Origin: DATLLJ01 sp035537875
Lineage (GTDB): Bacteria > Acidobacteriota > Vicinamibacteria > Vicinamibacterales > CAVVIG01
Reading direction: 5' to 3'
DNA: 64,000 nucleotides
NCBI GenBank assembly: GCA_035537875.1
Contig: DATLLJ010000060.1
Location: forward strand, 124,001-188,000
Both the position numbers and the translations under genes were made by a program. Under the pieces are notes generated by a model. The model worked only from the letters and a program-made list of their open reading frames with translations, was not told where the DNA came from and ran no database searches. Shown in pieces: positions 35,651-44,235 of this stretch. Within the stretch, counting starts at the first letter, position 1, and each line of letters starts with the position of its first letter.

Positions 35651-38600
35651 CTGCTACGAAAGGCATCGCGAGCGTCGTCGCGTTGTTTCCGCGGAACGAG
35701 AGGAAACGTCGACAGCACGTAATCGAATTCCTCGGTCGTGAGCTGATACAGCGCGGCGGCGTGCGCCTGCAGGCGGGCTCCGGCGCGGGGATCGGATCGC
35801 TTCGACACCGCCCTTGCCAGGCCAGCCATCTCGTCGGCGACTCCTGATGCATCAAGTCGTGTCGGAACCGGAAGCCCCTCCAGCATCGCAGTGGTCACGT
35901 GCGTGGCGACGCGCAGCCTCACCAGGTAGTTCAGGACGAAACTGTTGAACAGCGCGCAAAGAAACTGTTGCTCGTCGTCGGTCAGCGGAGTCCGCAGACT
36001 GAAAACGGTGTGGGTGCAGATACAGCCTGCGGGGAGAATGGCCGCGATGAGCGTCAGCTGGTTCGCTGCGCCAGCGACGTCCCTGTACGCCAGCCGCGGC
36101 CGGGTGTGACGGGCATCCCGGAGTCGCGCGAGTGCATCGCGACGGCCAATCGCCCAGCGGCTCGACTCGAGGTCCACGGTGAACGGGCGGATCTGGCGCC
36201 CACCGACAACGGGCAGCCCGTTGCCCGGGCTGCGCAGGAGCTGACGATCCTCGGTGGCGTTCAGTTCGCGGCCAAAATGCACCGACCAGCCGTCGGCGTC
36301 GCCGAGCGGGGGAAACAGTGCCGCCGCGCGCTCCGATAGCGCCAGGTCGGTCCGGGATCGCAGCCACGGGATCGAAAGATCCTCACCCGACAGCCTGCGA
36401 AGCGATGATGGGGCGAGCCGGACCGGGAACCACGAACATGACCGGGTCGGCTCTTCTCCGATCGCCTCGAGCTCGGCCGGATCGTCCACGCCGAATCGAC
36501 AGGCCATGCTGCTGGTTGACTGAGCTGCCGACGCCGTCATCAGGAGGAATCTGATGCTGCGGTGTATCGGGAAAATGCTCCGGCGGTTCTCGCAGCCGAC
36601 CAGCGTGTCGACATCGCAGCGGGTGAACAGAAAGCGGCGCAGCGAGGCGCTTCCCCGATCGGTGCCGAGCCCGGCAGGCAGTACCAGCCCGACACGACCG
36701 CCCGCGCGGGTCAACCAGACGGCCCGCTCGGCAAAGAGCTGATAGCAATTGGCGTGTCCGCTGGACTGCGCCGAATAGATGCCGCTGTCGCGCGTGAATC
36801 GCACGAGGCGCGCGGGCGACTCGCGGGGGGCGTTTTCGTCGGCGCGGAGCATATCCCAGGGGGGGTTGCTCAAGACGGCGTCGAACCCCGCGTCGGGCCG
36901 CCTGCAGCCGTCCGCCGCGAAGAAGACCTCCGGGAACTCGAGCTCCCAATGGAACAAGCGATGGGCGGCAGAGCAGTCCGCCGAGAGCCTCAAGAAGCGA
37001 TCGGCGGCGTGTCCCGGAAGCGAGACGCCGTTCCCGAGAACGGCGTCCGACAGCGCGCCATATGCCTCCGCCGGCACCGAGTCGCCGGCCAGCCATGACG
37101 CGCACCACAAGTCGGCAATCTCCTTCCATGCGCGCAGCGCCGACCCGCGGGCATTCAGCGCCGCGAGCGCGCGTTCCTTGTCCCTCACCTGCTGCACCGT
37201 GTCGTTGGGCGCCGATTCCAAGGAAAACCGCACCGGCAGCATGTCTCGCAGCAGATCGCGGGCGGGCAGCACGTCGAACAGCCGCGGTTCGCATGAGTCG
37301 GCCGGCCGTCGGCGCTGGCGCCGAACCGGTGATTGCCTGAGCATTCCGAGCCAGGTGCCGAGAAGACTGTTTCCGACGACCAGGCGGTGATCAAGAAAAC
37401 TGAGCGGCTTGTCAGCGGCGAGCGTCGTCAGCCACAACGAAAGGCGGGCGAGCTGCACAGCCATCGGGTTGAGATCGACGCCGTACAGACACCGCTCTGA
37501 AATGAGCCGGCGGATCGAGTGCCGCTCGTTCTGATCGATGTCGCTGGCATGACAGCGGCCCGAACGTACGAGAGCCGTCTCGTACGCTGATGCCAGATAA
37601 CGGCACGCGGCAACAAGAAACGCACCGCTTCCCATAGCCGGGTCCAGGATTCGAAGCTGAACGATGCGTTCCGGCTCTGCATCGCGTACGAGCGGCCCGA
37701 GTGTCCGGCGAACGACATATTCCGCGACGGGCTGTGGTGTATAGAACGTGCCGGTGGACTTCCGGAGCCCCGGTCGCGCCGTGAGCTCAGCCCGGGCAGG
37801 ACGTCGGTGGAGGAGCGACGTGTGGGCCGCAGGTCGGTAGTCGAGTAGCGTTTCGTATACGGCGCCAAGCTGTTCGACGCCTAGATCGCTGTAGGCGATG
37901 CGCTCGCGCCCTTGTCGATCGGGCGCCGGTCGCGTAGACAGCGCCAGGACCGCCCGCCGTCCCGCCTCATCGTCGAGATTCTTGCGATCCAAGAGGGGAG
38001 TTCGCGCTGGAGCGAACAACCGCCCATTGAACGGTGTGACGCGCAGATCTCCGGCCCGGCAACCCACGTGCGCAAGGCGCGTAATCGCACGAACCGTGTC
38101 CCAGAGGCCCGCAGTTCGCCGCTCCGCGGCCGCGCGCAGTGCGTCGAGGCTGTAGCTGTCGTGGTAGACGGGGTGCCACATCGGAACCAGCGCGCGGCCC
38201 TCGGCAAACAGCAGAAAGAGCAAGCGGTAGACGATGGTCAATGCCTGCTCAAACGCCGCGTCGAGATCGAGATGCGGTCGCGCTCGCCCAGACAGTAGTG
38301 CCCCGTACACGGCGGCAGACGCCTCCAGCACCCCTTCCCGCAGCGAATGACAGACAGCGGCGGCATGCTGGTTTGACGCGTCCACCAGGGACCGCAGCGG
38401 ACCGGACGGCAGAATGAGTTGCAGCGCTGAGAGGCTTTGCACATCGTCGAGTGCCTGGTCGAGTTCGAACTCCGCGTAGCGCCGGCTGAACGGCCGCCGG
38501 GCATCGACAACGCGCAGGTGTGTTCCGTTGAACAGAAGACACCAGGGCGTGAAACGCTGAAGGGCCTGCGTGGCGGCTTCCCGCCAGAGCGGATCCAGCC

Positions 38601-38901
38601 GCTCGCCCCAAGGTGCAACGAGCAGTGTCGCCGGCGCCCCGCGGTTACGCATCGTGGCGCACGCCCATCGCTCACCATGCACGAGGTCGCTGCAGGGGTC
38701 GCACCCGAGCGCCACGAGCAGCGGCTCCGCGCCGACCTGAAGCATCGCTCGGACGCTCGAGGCTGGTCCAAGCTGCAGCCTGTTCTCTCGCCAGGCGGCC
38801 AGCCGCCGGGCAGTACGCTCGTCGGGCGCCAAGCTATCGCTCGTCACCTGGCGCTCGAGAAAGGTCTCCGAAATCAGGTGGCCCGCGAAGCCTCGCAGCA
38901 T
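35647..38901 (-). CDS. Eco57I/PglX-like DNA N6-adenine methyltransferase (defence-type)
   Basis: 1084 residues. The methylase core has motif I ILDPAMGSGAFLVAACRYL near residue 410, preceded by GTFYTPQPVAEYVVRR, then YGVDLNPMAVQLARLSLWL and the catalytic NPPW in DAVLSNPPWDM near 640. The last 350 residues resemble target-recognition regions (LCALFNSFVLNYLVRLRVATHV, LEGLPVP). The first 350 residues, including WCLLFNGTHLRVVDARRPF, are like the N-terminal parts of type IIG and PglX proteins, but no clear nuclease motif is visible. It begins 5 bases after the helicase stop and is co-transcribed with it. The start MLRGFAGHLI is the first ATG after the helicase. Confidence 0.88.
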   Translation of the reverse strand: MLRGFAGHLISETFLERQVTSDSLAPDERTARRLAAWRENRLQLGPASSVRAMLQVGAEPLLVALGCDPCSDLVHGERWACATMRNRGAPATLLVAPWGERLDPLWREAATQALQRFTPWCLLFNGTHLRVVDARRPFSRRYAEFELDQALDDVQSLSALQLILPSGPLRSLVDASNQHAAAVCHSLREGVLEASAAVYGALLSGRARPHLDLDAAFEQALTIVYRLLFLLFAEGRALVPMWHPVYHDSYSLDALRAAAERRTAGLWDTVRAITRLAHVGCRAGDLRVTPFNGRLFAPARTPLLDRKNLDDEAGRRAVLALSTRPAPDRQGRERIAYSDLGVEQLGAVYETLLDYRPAAHTSLLHRRPARAELTARPGLRKSTGTFYTPQPVAEYVVRRTLGPLVRDAEPERIVQLRILDPAMGSGAFLVAACRYLASAYETALVRSGRCHASDIDQNERHSIRRLISERCLYGVDLNPMAVQLARLSLWLTTLAADKPLSFLDHRLVVGNSLLGTWLGMLRQSPVRRQRRRPADSCEPRLFDVLPARDLLRDMLPVRFSLESAPNDTVQQVRDKERALAALNARGSALRAWKEIADLWCASWLAGDSVPAEAYGALSDAVLGNGVSLPGHAADRFLRLSADCSAAHRLFHWELEFPEVFFAADGCRRPDAGFDAVLSNPPWDMLRADENAPRESPARLVRFTRDSGIYSAQSSGHANCYQLFAERAVWLTRAGGRVGLVLPAGLGTDRGSASLRRFLFTRCDVDTLVGCENRRSIFPIHRSIRFLLMTASAAQSTSSMACRFGVDDPAELEAIGEEPTRSCSWFPVRLAPSSLRRLSGEDLSIPWLRSRTDLALSERAAALFPPLGDADGWSVHFGRELNATEDRQLLRSPGNGLPVVGGRQIRPFTVDLESSRWAIGRRDALARLRDARHTRPRLAYRDVAGAANQLTLIAAILPAGCICTHTVFSLRTPLTDDEQQFLCALFNSFVLNYLVRLRVATHVTTAMLEGLPVPTRLDASGVADEMAGLARAVSKRSDPRAGARLQAHAAALYQLTTEEFDYVLSTFPLVPRKQRDDARDAFRSS

Positions 38902-38906
38902 GGTTG

Positions 38907-41273
38907 TCAGGGGGTGAGAACAAGGATGAGTTGGGGTGGAAGGAAGGAGATCGAGCGGGCGCGCTCGAGAACCGCGATGCGCTCCTGGCGATTTCGCGCA
39001 TCCAGTTCGCGCGTGATCGCAGACGCGAGCCGCGTTCGTTCCGAGCGGCGATCGAACAGACCCGGCTGCGACACCAACGTCGTATCGCCATCGGGTCTGA
39101 TCCGCCGCTCGCGCGCCAGACACATAGTGAAGAAAGCCTCGTGAAGGTCCGCAAGACGCCGGCGCCACGGCTGTGCCGCCTGCTCGATCACGCGCCTCAC
39201 GTCCCCCTGGCTGAAGGCTGTCCATTCGTCAGCCAGGCCCGCCACCATCGTCGAGCCCACTTGCCGACCGGCCCCGTTCTCAGCGACGATGAGCCAGATC
39301 AACAGGGCGCGACCAGCGAGGGCGACGCGCGTTCGCTTATGCCGGGTCGTTGCGATGAGCGGTCCGACACTCTGTGCCTCAGCAGCGGCGTTCGCGTCGC
39401 CCGCTCTCATGAACCGGCGCGCCGCGGCGGTTCGGGTGGCTTCGAGGCCGGCCTCGTGAGCCAGCGCCGGGATTTGAAGTCTCGGCGCACCATCTTCAAC
39501 GCCGGCTTCGACTTCAACCCGGGCATCGTGCGCCAGGCCATCGGGTTCGTTCGCGCCCAGAGGATCCGGGCCACCCACGTCGAATCGTGCGACGGCGACG
39601 CGACGCCTCAAGCGGTGAAGGATGTCCGTTTCAGCGCTGGGGCGCGCGATGAGGTGAACGACATGGACCGTGCGGCGCTGACCAATTCGATCGACCCGCC
39701 CGATGCGCTGCTCGAGGCGGCTCGGGTTCCAGGGCAGTTCCAGGTTGACGACGAGCCGGCAGGTCAATTGAAGGTTGAGGCCCTCCCCCGCGGCGTCCGT
39801 AGCCAGCAGCAGGCGAACCTCCCCACGGGCAAAGCGGTCAAGCGACGACCGCCGTTCGTTGGACGCCATGCCTCCGTGAAGCACGGCTGCTGGTACTTGG
39901 AGAGACGCATCGAGATAGAGCAGCGTGTCGCGATACTCCGTGAAGACGATGACGGGCTCTCTCACTCGGCGCAGCAGGCGCGCAAGCGCTGCGATCTTGC
40001 TCTCGTGCCGTGACGCGTTCGATGCCGCGCGCGCCAGAGCGCCAAGAAGGCGTCGTTCCTGTGCCACGTCTGGAAGGCGCAAGAGGGGGGACCATTCCGG
40101 CGCCTCGTCGGCGCCCGTCATCTCGCCGGCCGCCTCACCCAACGGGAGCCGTTGCTGGAGGTCGTCCTGTGCGAGCGTCGAGCTCAGCCCAGCAAGACGG
40201 CGATTCACCGAGAGCGCGAGCGAGTTGGCGCTGGACAGCGCGCGTTTGTGCAGGACGGAAAGGGCGAGCCAGCAGTCTTTGTCGAGCCGACCGCCATGGT
40301 TGCGACGAACCTCCCTCGAGAACCGAAGGAGGAGGTTGTGCATCCGAATCTCGCCGTCGCGCCGCCGCACGTGCAGCCTGTGGATCCGCCGCAGCGCACC
40401 CGGTCGCACCTCCTGGCGGGATCGTCTGAAGACCAGAAGGTGCTCCTCGCGTTGCCCACCGATGCTGCAGAGAGAGACGAAGGTGCGCCGATCGCCGCTG
40501 TGAGGTGTGGCCGTCAGCAGCACGACGTACGAGGCGCGCGCGGCCAGCGCGGAAACGGCCGCATGCCGCTCGCTGTCTCCAGCGACGCCGTGCGCCTCGT
40601 CGACGATCACGACGTCCCATTGACAGGCCGCCGCTGCCGCCAGCACCTCCGGGCGCTTGATGAAGTCTACCGACACAATCGCTACCGGAACGGTGTTCCA
40701 GGGGTTCACGCCGACGGGATGAGCGGCCAGCAACCACCGAAGAGTCCGAACATCGAGCACCTGTGACGCGATCCCGAAGCGGGCGAGGAGTTCGTTCGCC
40801 CACTGATCCCGCAGACCCGCGGGCGTGACGACGAGAACGCGATCGGCGACGCCTCGGGCGCGCAACTCGGCGACGATGAGCCCGGCCTGAACCGTCTTCC
40901 CCAGCCCCACATCGTCGGCAAGCAGCACTCGGACGCCGAGGCCGCGGAGGATGGCCAGAGCCGGGGCGAGCTGATGGGGCAGAAGGTCGATGCGGGCGTC
41001 TCGGGCGCAGCAGAGGGAGCCAGGCGGCCTGTTCTCGGCGATGAAGCCACGACAGGCTCGGCGCCATCGCCGTCGGGAGGTAGAGGTCGGGAACGCACGA
41101 CGCTCCAGCCGTTCAGGCACGTCGAACGGGGTGAGCACTTGAAGATCTACGCCCGAGTTCGAGGGCTCCAGGCCTTGCAGTTTCAGAAGGCGACAGTCCT
41201 CGAACTCTCGGACGTCGACCACGCGCCATCGCGCCGCGCGCAAGCGGACGACATCGGATTGCGAAATCTGCAT
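38907..41273 (-). CDS. SNF2/RapA-like DNA helicase-translocase (defence-type)
   Basis: 788 residues. Superfamily 2 motifs are all present: LLADDVGLGKTVQAGLI (Walker A) near 130, VVIVDEAHGV (DEAH), LLTATPHSG, then in the second lobe VIVFTEYRDTLLYL, LLLATDAAGEGLNLQ, VNLELPWNPSRLEQRIGRVD and RIGQRRTV. This is the RapA/HepA-type Swi2/Snf2 ATPase, which moves along DNA. Together with the downstream methylase it resembles the drmD-drmMI pair of class 1 DISARM, but drmA, drmB and drmC are absent. Start ATG at 41273; an in-frame TTG at 41297 is possible. Confidence 0.88.
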   Translation of the reverse strand: MQISQSDVVRLRAARWRVVDVREFEDCRLLKLQGLEPSNSGVDLQVLTPFDVPERLERRAFPTSTSRRRWRRACRGFIAENRPPGSLCCARDARIDLLPHQLAPALAILRGLGVRVLLADDVGLGKTVQAGLIVAELRARGVADRVLVVTPAGLRDQWANELLARFGIASQVLDVRTLRWLLAAHPVGVNPWNTVPVAIVSVDFIKRPEVLAAAAACQWDVVIVDEAHGVAGDSERHAAVSALAARASYVVLLTATPHSGDRRTFVSLCSIGGQREEHLLVFRRSRQEVRPGALRRIHRLHVRRRDGEIRMHNLLLRFSREVRRNHGGRLDKDCWLALSVLHKRALSSANSLALSVNRRLAGLSSTLAQDDLQQRLPLGEAAGEMTGADEAPEWSPLLRLPDVAQERRLLGALARAASNASRHESKIAALARLLRRVREPVIVFTEYRDTLLYLDASLQVPAAVLHGGMASNERRSSLDRFARGEVRLLLATDAAGEGLNLQLTCRLVVNLELPWNPSRLEQRIGRVDRIGQRRTVHVVHLIARPSAETDILHRLRRRVAVARFDVGGPDPLGANEPDGLAHDARVEVEAGVEDGAPRLQIPALAHEAGLEATRTAAARRFMRAGDANAAAEAQSVGPLIATTRHKRTRVALAGRALLIWLIVAENGAGRQVGSTMVAGLADEWTAFSQGDVRRVIEQAAQPWRRRLADLHEAFFTMCLARERRIRPDGDTTLVSQPGLFDRRSERTRLASAITRELDARNRQERIAVLERARSISFLPPQLILVLTP

Positions 41274-41392
41274 CACGCGCTCAGTGCCGGTTTGCAATTC
41301 GTGCCACTGTTACTCGGTGCGAACGAACGAAATCAGAGGCTTGCACCCTTAACTGGGGCGACGAACGCGGATGGCGGGCAAGGAAGATGCCG

Positions 41393-42655
41393 TCAGGCTG
41401 GCAGGCTCTCGACCGTGGCTCTTTTCGCGACCGCGAGTGTGGGGGTCACCTGACCTGTATGCGCAGCTGCCCGCTCGCGAGTGACCGGCCACCACACGGT
41501 CCAAACGACGGCCGCCCATGCCAGTACAGGCGGCAGACCCAGAAGGGGAGTGGCTGTTTTGAGGCCGACGAGCCACACAACGGTTAGGGTTGAACAGACT
41601 GCGACGTCGATCCAGCGTCGTGAACTCTGTGCGGCGCTCGACACGAACGCCAACTGCACCGCCACGGCGAACGGGACGGCGACGACGACGTCGAGAAACC
41701 AGTGAGTGTCGTCGAGCCCCATCACTGCCCACAGCGTGAGCGCGACGAATATCCTCAGTGCCCATTGCCAGGCGGCGCCGAGGGTCCGAGAGTTGAAACA
41801 GAGGAGCAGCGCCCACGCCGTGTGCAAAGACGGCATGCCGTTACGCGGCACTCCGATCGGCGCGGTGATGAGCGGCCAGCCAGCGGAGATCGCGGGCAGT
41901 GTTTCAGGATAGGCGGGCTTGAAAGCATGCAGCGGCCCGGCAACCGGGCAGAAGAAGTACAGCGCGAAGCCACAGCCACCGGCAAACACCGTGGCTCTCA
42001 GGACTTCGTCCTCGGCACGCCTGTCCTGCTGGGCGGCCGCGATCAGCGCGACGGCGAGCGGCAGAAGCCCGTAACACGCGGTGGCGATCGCGCTGAGGGA
42101 GGGTAGCCAGCGGTAGCTCTGAACGCCGAGCAGCGAGAACCTGAAACCGAGGATCTCCTCGAACGCATAGACACGGCCGTCGTACACCGGGTTGATTGCG
42201 GAAGTGGACCAGAGCCCGAAGGACGCCATGGAGGCGGCCATCGGGACGATCAGGGCCGTTGCCAGCTGCTGGATGTAGCGGTCTCGGCTCTGGGGGGAGT
42301 CCGCAGTGATGGCGGCGAGGAGAAAGCCGAGGACTCCCAGCGCCCCAAGGGCGCTGAGCATGTCGAGCAGGAGCAAACGCATGAACGTGCCGCTGCCTTC
42401 AATCGTCGCGGCCGCCACGAACGTCACCGGGCTCAGGTAAACGATCCACTTTCGAGTCGGCCCGCGACGGTCCTCGATGACGTACCGACAGAAGACGGTC
42501 GCGGCGGCGATCGCCGCAAAAGGGTTGCGGATGAGCGCGAGCGACGGAGGCGGGCCGCCCCACATTCTGGCGAGTATCTCGATAAGGGCGAGAAACACAG
42601 CCAGTATGACGAAGAGCGGTCGCCGGTGCAGCGTCGGCAGAATTGAAATCCGCAT
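41393..42655 (-). CDS. PAP2-superfamily membrane phosphatase/phosphotransferase
   Basis: 420 residues with about ten hydrophobic segments. The lipid-phosphatase motifs are in the last third: GMPSLHTAWALLLCF (C2-like, SxH) near 285 and DDTHWFLDVVVAVPFA (C3-like, HxxxD) near 330; PVAGPLHAFKP may stand for the first. The layout is that of the inositol-phosphoceramide-synthase-like PAP2_3 branch, suggesting transfer or removal of a phospho-headgroup of a membrane lipid. It is preceded by 105 bases and followed by about 119 bases without a gene. Confidence 0.8.
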   Translation of the reverse strand: MRISILPTLHRRPLFVILAVFLALIEILARMWGGPPPSLALIRNPFAAIAAATVFCRYVIEDRRGPTRKWIVYLSPVTFVAAATIEGSGTFMRLLLLDMLSALGALGVLGFLLAAITADSPQSRDRYIQQLATALIVPMAASMASFGLWSTSAINPVYDGRVYAFEEILGFRFSLLGVQSYRWLPSLSAIATACYGLLPLAVALIAAAQQDRRAEDEVLRATVFAGGCGFALYFFCPVAGPLHAFKPAYPETLPAISAGWPLITAPIGVPRNGMPSLHTAWALLLCFNSRTLGAAWQWALRIFVALTLWAVMGLDDTHWFLDVVVAVPFAVAVQLAFVSSAAQSSRRWIDVAVCSTLTVVWLVGLKTATPLLGLPPVLAWAAVVWTVWWPVTRERAAAHTGQVTPTLAVAKRATVESLPA

Positions 42656-42760
42656 TACAGAGGCGTGATCACTCGGCGTGCTTTACCTAGGTTGAGCAGG
42701 CCTGCGCCTCCCTCGGGCAATCGGCGTGCCGCTCCGCCGGGTTGTGGAAAGAGGCAGTCG

Positions 42761-43027
42761 CTACTCGCGCAGTCGTGCGATGGTCGCGCCGAGGTGAGCC
42801 GCCGGATCGTCCCAGAACTCGACGACGAGCGGATGTCGATCCAGCGCCGCCTGCACGGCCGCGCGTTGAACGCCCCGGCCACGACCGTGTACCAGTCTGA
42901 CGTCGCGCAGGCCGCGAGCCGCCGCGGCCTGGATGTATTCGTTGACGACCGAAAGGATGTCGGCGGGCGCGAACGCGTGGAGATCGAGCTCGGGCTCTAT
43001 GGGGATTTCGATGGGCTCATCGCTCAT
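42761..43027 (-). CDS. stand-alone Smr domain protein
   Basis: 88 residues, essentially one Smr (small MutS-related) domain. The signature starts LDLHAFAPADI and continues VRLVHGRGRGVQRAAVQ, with HPLVVEFWDD close to the end. Smr domains act as nicking endonucleases or RNA endonucleases, and act in ribosome collision responses when linked to MutS2. Here there is no MutS2 part. Its start is 18 bases after the queF stop on the same strand, so it is probably co-transcribed with queF. Confidence 0.85.
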   Translation of the reverse strand: MSDEPIEIPIEPELDLHAFAPADILSVVNEYIQAAAARGLRDVRLVHGRGRGVQRAAVQAALDRHPLVVEFWDDPAAHLGATIARLRE

Positions 43028-43045
43028 GCGGCGGTGTGGCGCGAT

Positions 43046-43393
43046 TCACGCCGCGACGTACGTGGCGGTCACCACGGTTTTGATGCCGCCGCGGACGGAG
43101 AAATCGCCGGTGACAGTCATGCGCCGCGGCTGGAGGACACCGACGAGATCGTCGAGGATTTCGTTGGTGACGCTCTCGTAAAAGATGCCGCGGTGGCGAA
43201 ACTCGATCAGGTAGTACTTGAGCGATTTCAGCTCGACGCAGCGCGCGTCGGGCACGTAGGTGATGCGGATCTCGCCGAAATCGGGCAGGCCTGTCTTGGG
43301 ACAAACCGACGTGAATTCGGGGCAATTGATGGCGATCTCGTAGTCGCGACCCGGTTGCGGGTTGGGAAAGGTCTCGAGCGTCGAGCTTGACAT
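43046..43393 (-). CDS. queF: NADPH-dependent 7-cyano-7-deazaguanine reductase
   Basis: 115-residue unimodular QueF of the queuosine pathway. It reduces preQ0 to preQ1. The catalytic Cys is in CPEFTSVCPKTGLPDFG near residue 31, and the substrate Glu and NADPH site lie in VELKSLKYYLIEFRHRGIFYE. The length fits the YkvM type. The ATG at 43393 (MSSSTLETF) is preferred over the upstream open frame. A TAGAAT box lies only 8 bases before the ATG, so the leader may be very short. No preQ1 riboswitch was recognised, and no other que gene is near. Confidence 0.94.
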   Translation of the reverse strand: MSSSTLETFPNPQPGRDYEIAINCPEFTSVCPKTGLPDFGEIRITYVPDARCVELKSLKYYLIEFRHRGIFYESVTNEILDDLVGVLQPRRMTVTGDFSVRGGIKTVVTATYVAA

Positions 43394-43439
43394 CAGCAAA
43401 AATTCTAGCCGAAATTGGCGGTTTTTGGCCCGAATCGGT

Positions 43440-43468
43440 TTGACATGGCTCGAAGCGCGGACTAGGAT
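43440..43468 (+). promoter_or_regulatory. predicted sigma-70 promoter of the HU gene
   Basis: TTGACA at 43440-43445, a 17-base spacer and TAGGAT at 43463-43468, close to the consensus for housekeeping sigma. The predicted start near 43475 leaves a leader of about 84 bases before the HU gene. Confidence 0.65.
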
Positions 43469-43558
43469 ACGGCGTTTTTCGAGCAATGCCGCAGTCTCGC
43501 TGCGCGCGCGACGGCTCCGCGGTACACAACCCATGCGCGTCAAAAGAGGGGAAACGCG

Positions 43559-43858
43559 ATGGCTGACGCCCGCAGAATGGGCAAATCAGAACTCTTTTCG
43601 CACTTCGCGGAGCGCTTCGAGGTGAAGCGGACACAGGCCCGCGAGTACTTCGACGAGCTGACCGTGCTGGCGGAAAAAGAGCTGAAGCGCTCAGGTGAGT
43701 TTGTGCTGCCCGGGATGGTGAAACTCGTCGTTCAGAAGCGGAAGGCGCGGATGGGCCGCAACCCGGCGACCGGGGAGGCGATCAAGATTCCGGCGAAGAC
43801 GGTTGTGAAGGCGAGGATCGCGAAACAGCTCAAGGACGCCGTGCTGCCCCGGAAGTAG
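43559..43858 (+). CDS. HU-family DNA-binding protein
   Basis: 99-residue nucleoid protein that bends DNA. The HU pattern is KSELFSHFAERFEVKRTQAREYFDEL with a beta-arm region GEFVLPGMVKLVVQKRKARMGRNPATGEAIKIPAK, in which RNPATGE is the family hallmark. It has a slightly extended basic N-terminus (MADARRMG). GAGGGG lies before the ATG. The 110 bases after the stop contain no gene and no strong terminator. Confidence 0.95.
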   Translation: MADARRMGKSELFSHFAERFEVKRTQAREYFDELTVLAEKELKRSGEFVLPGMVKLVVQKRKARMGRNPATGEAIKIPAKTVVKARIAKQLKDAVLPRK

Positions 43859-43968
43859 ACGGGTTCTCCGAGACCTTTCGTCCAAACCTTCGGACTCCCC
43901 CTTGACCCCCGAAAAACCTGGTGGGGCAGCGTGGCGGCGATTGATGCGCCGCTGCGCTCCCTCGAACC

Positions 43969-44214
43969 TCAGGCGGCCGTGGCCCGCCCGGTGAGAGCGC
44001 GGCTGTAGATCGTCGCGGGCACGAGGCGATTGGTCTTCGCCTCGAGGCCCGGTAGCGAGTCATCGTCGAGGATGATGTGATCGGCGGCCGCGATGAGAAT
44101 TTCGGCGCTGTAACGGCGTAAGCCGCGCAGCGTCCGGATCTCGAAGTAGCGGACCGACAACGTCTGATCGTCGAGTCCCGCAATCACGTCTGTTTTCACG
44201 AGTGTCTTGAACAT
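43969..44214 (-). CDS. small protein of unknown function
   Basis: 81 residues, unrecognised. It has no signal or membrane segment and no Cys. The sequence mixes beta-like stretches (TLSVRYFEIRTL, AEILIAAADHIILDDDSL) with a basic C-terminal half. GGGAGGG just before the ATG supports it as a real gene. It starts 22 bases after the stop of the histidine kinase and is probably the last gene of the peptide-modification operon. Nothing shows its job. Confidence 0.65.
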   Translation of the reverse strand: MFKTLVKTDVIAGLDDQTLSVRYFEIRTLRGLRRYSAEILIAAADHIILDDDSLPGLEAKTNRLVPATIYSRALTGRATAA

Positions 44215-44235
44215 GCAGCCCTCCCACGTCGCGGA

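Noticed and set aside
38613..40013. 466-codon plus-strand ORF
   Set aside because: Antisense to the helicase and methylase genes; basic, low-complexity translation.
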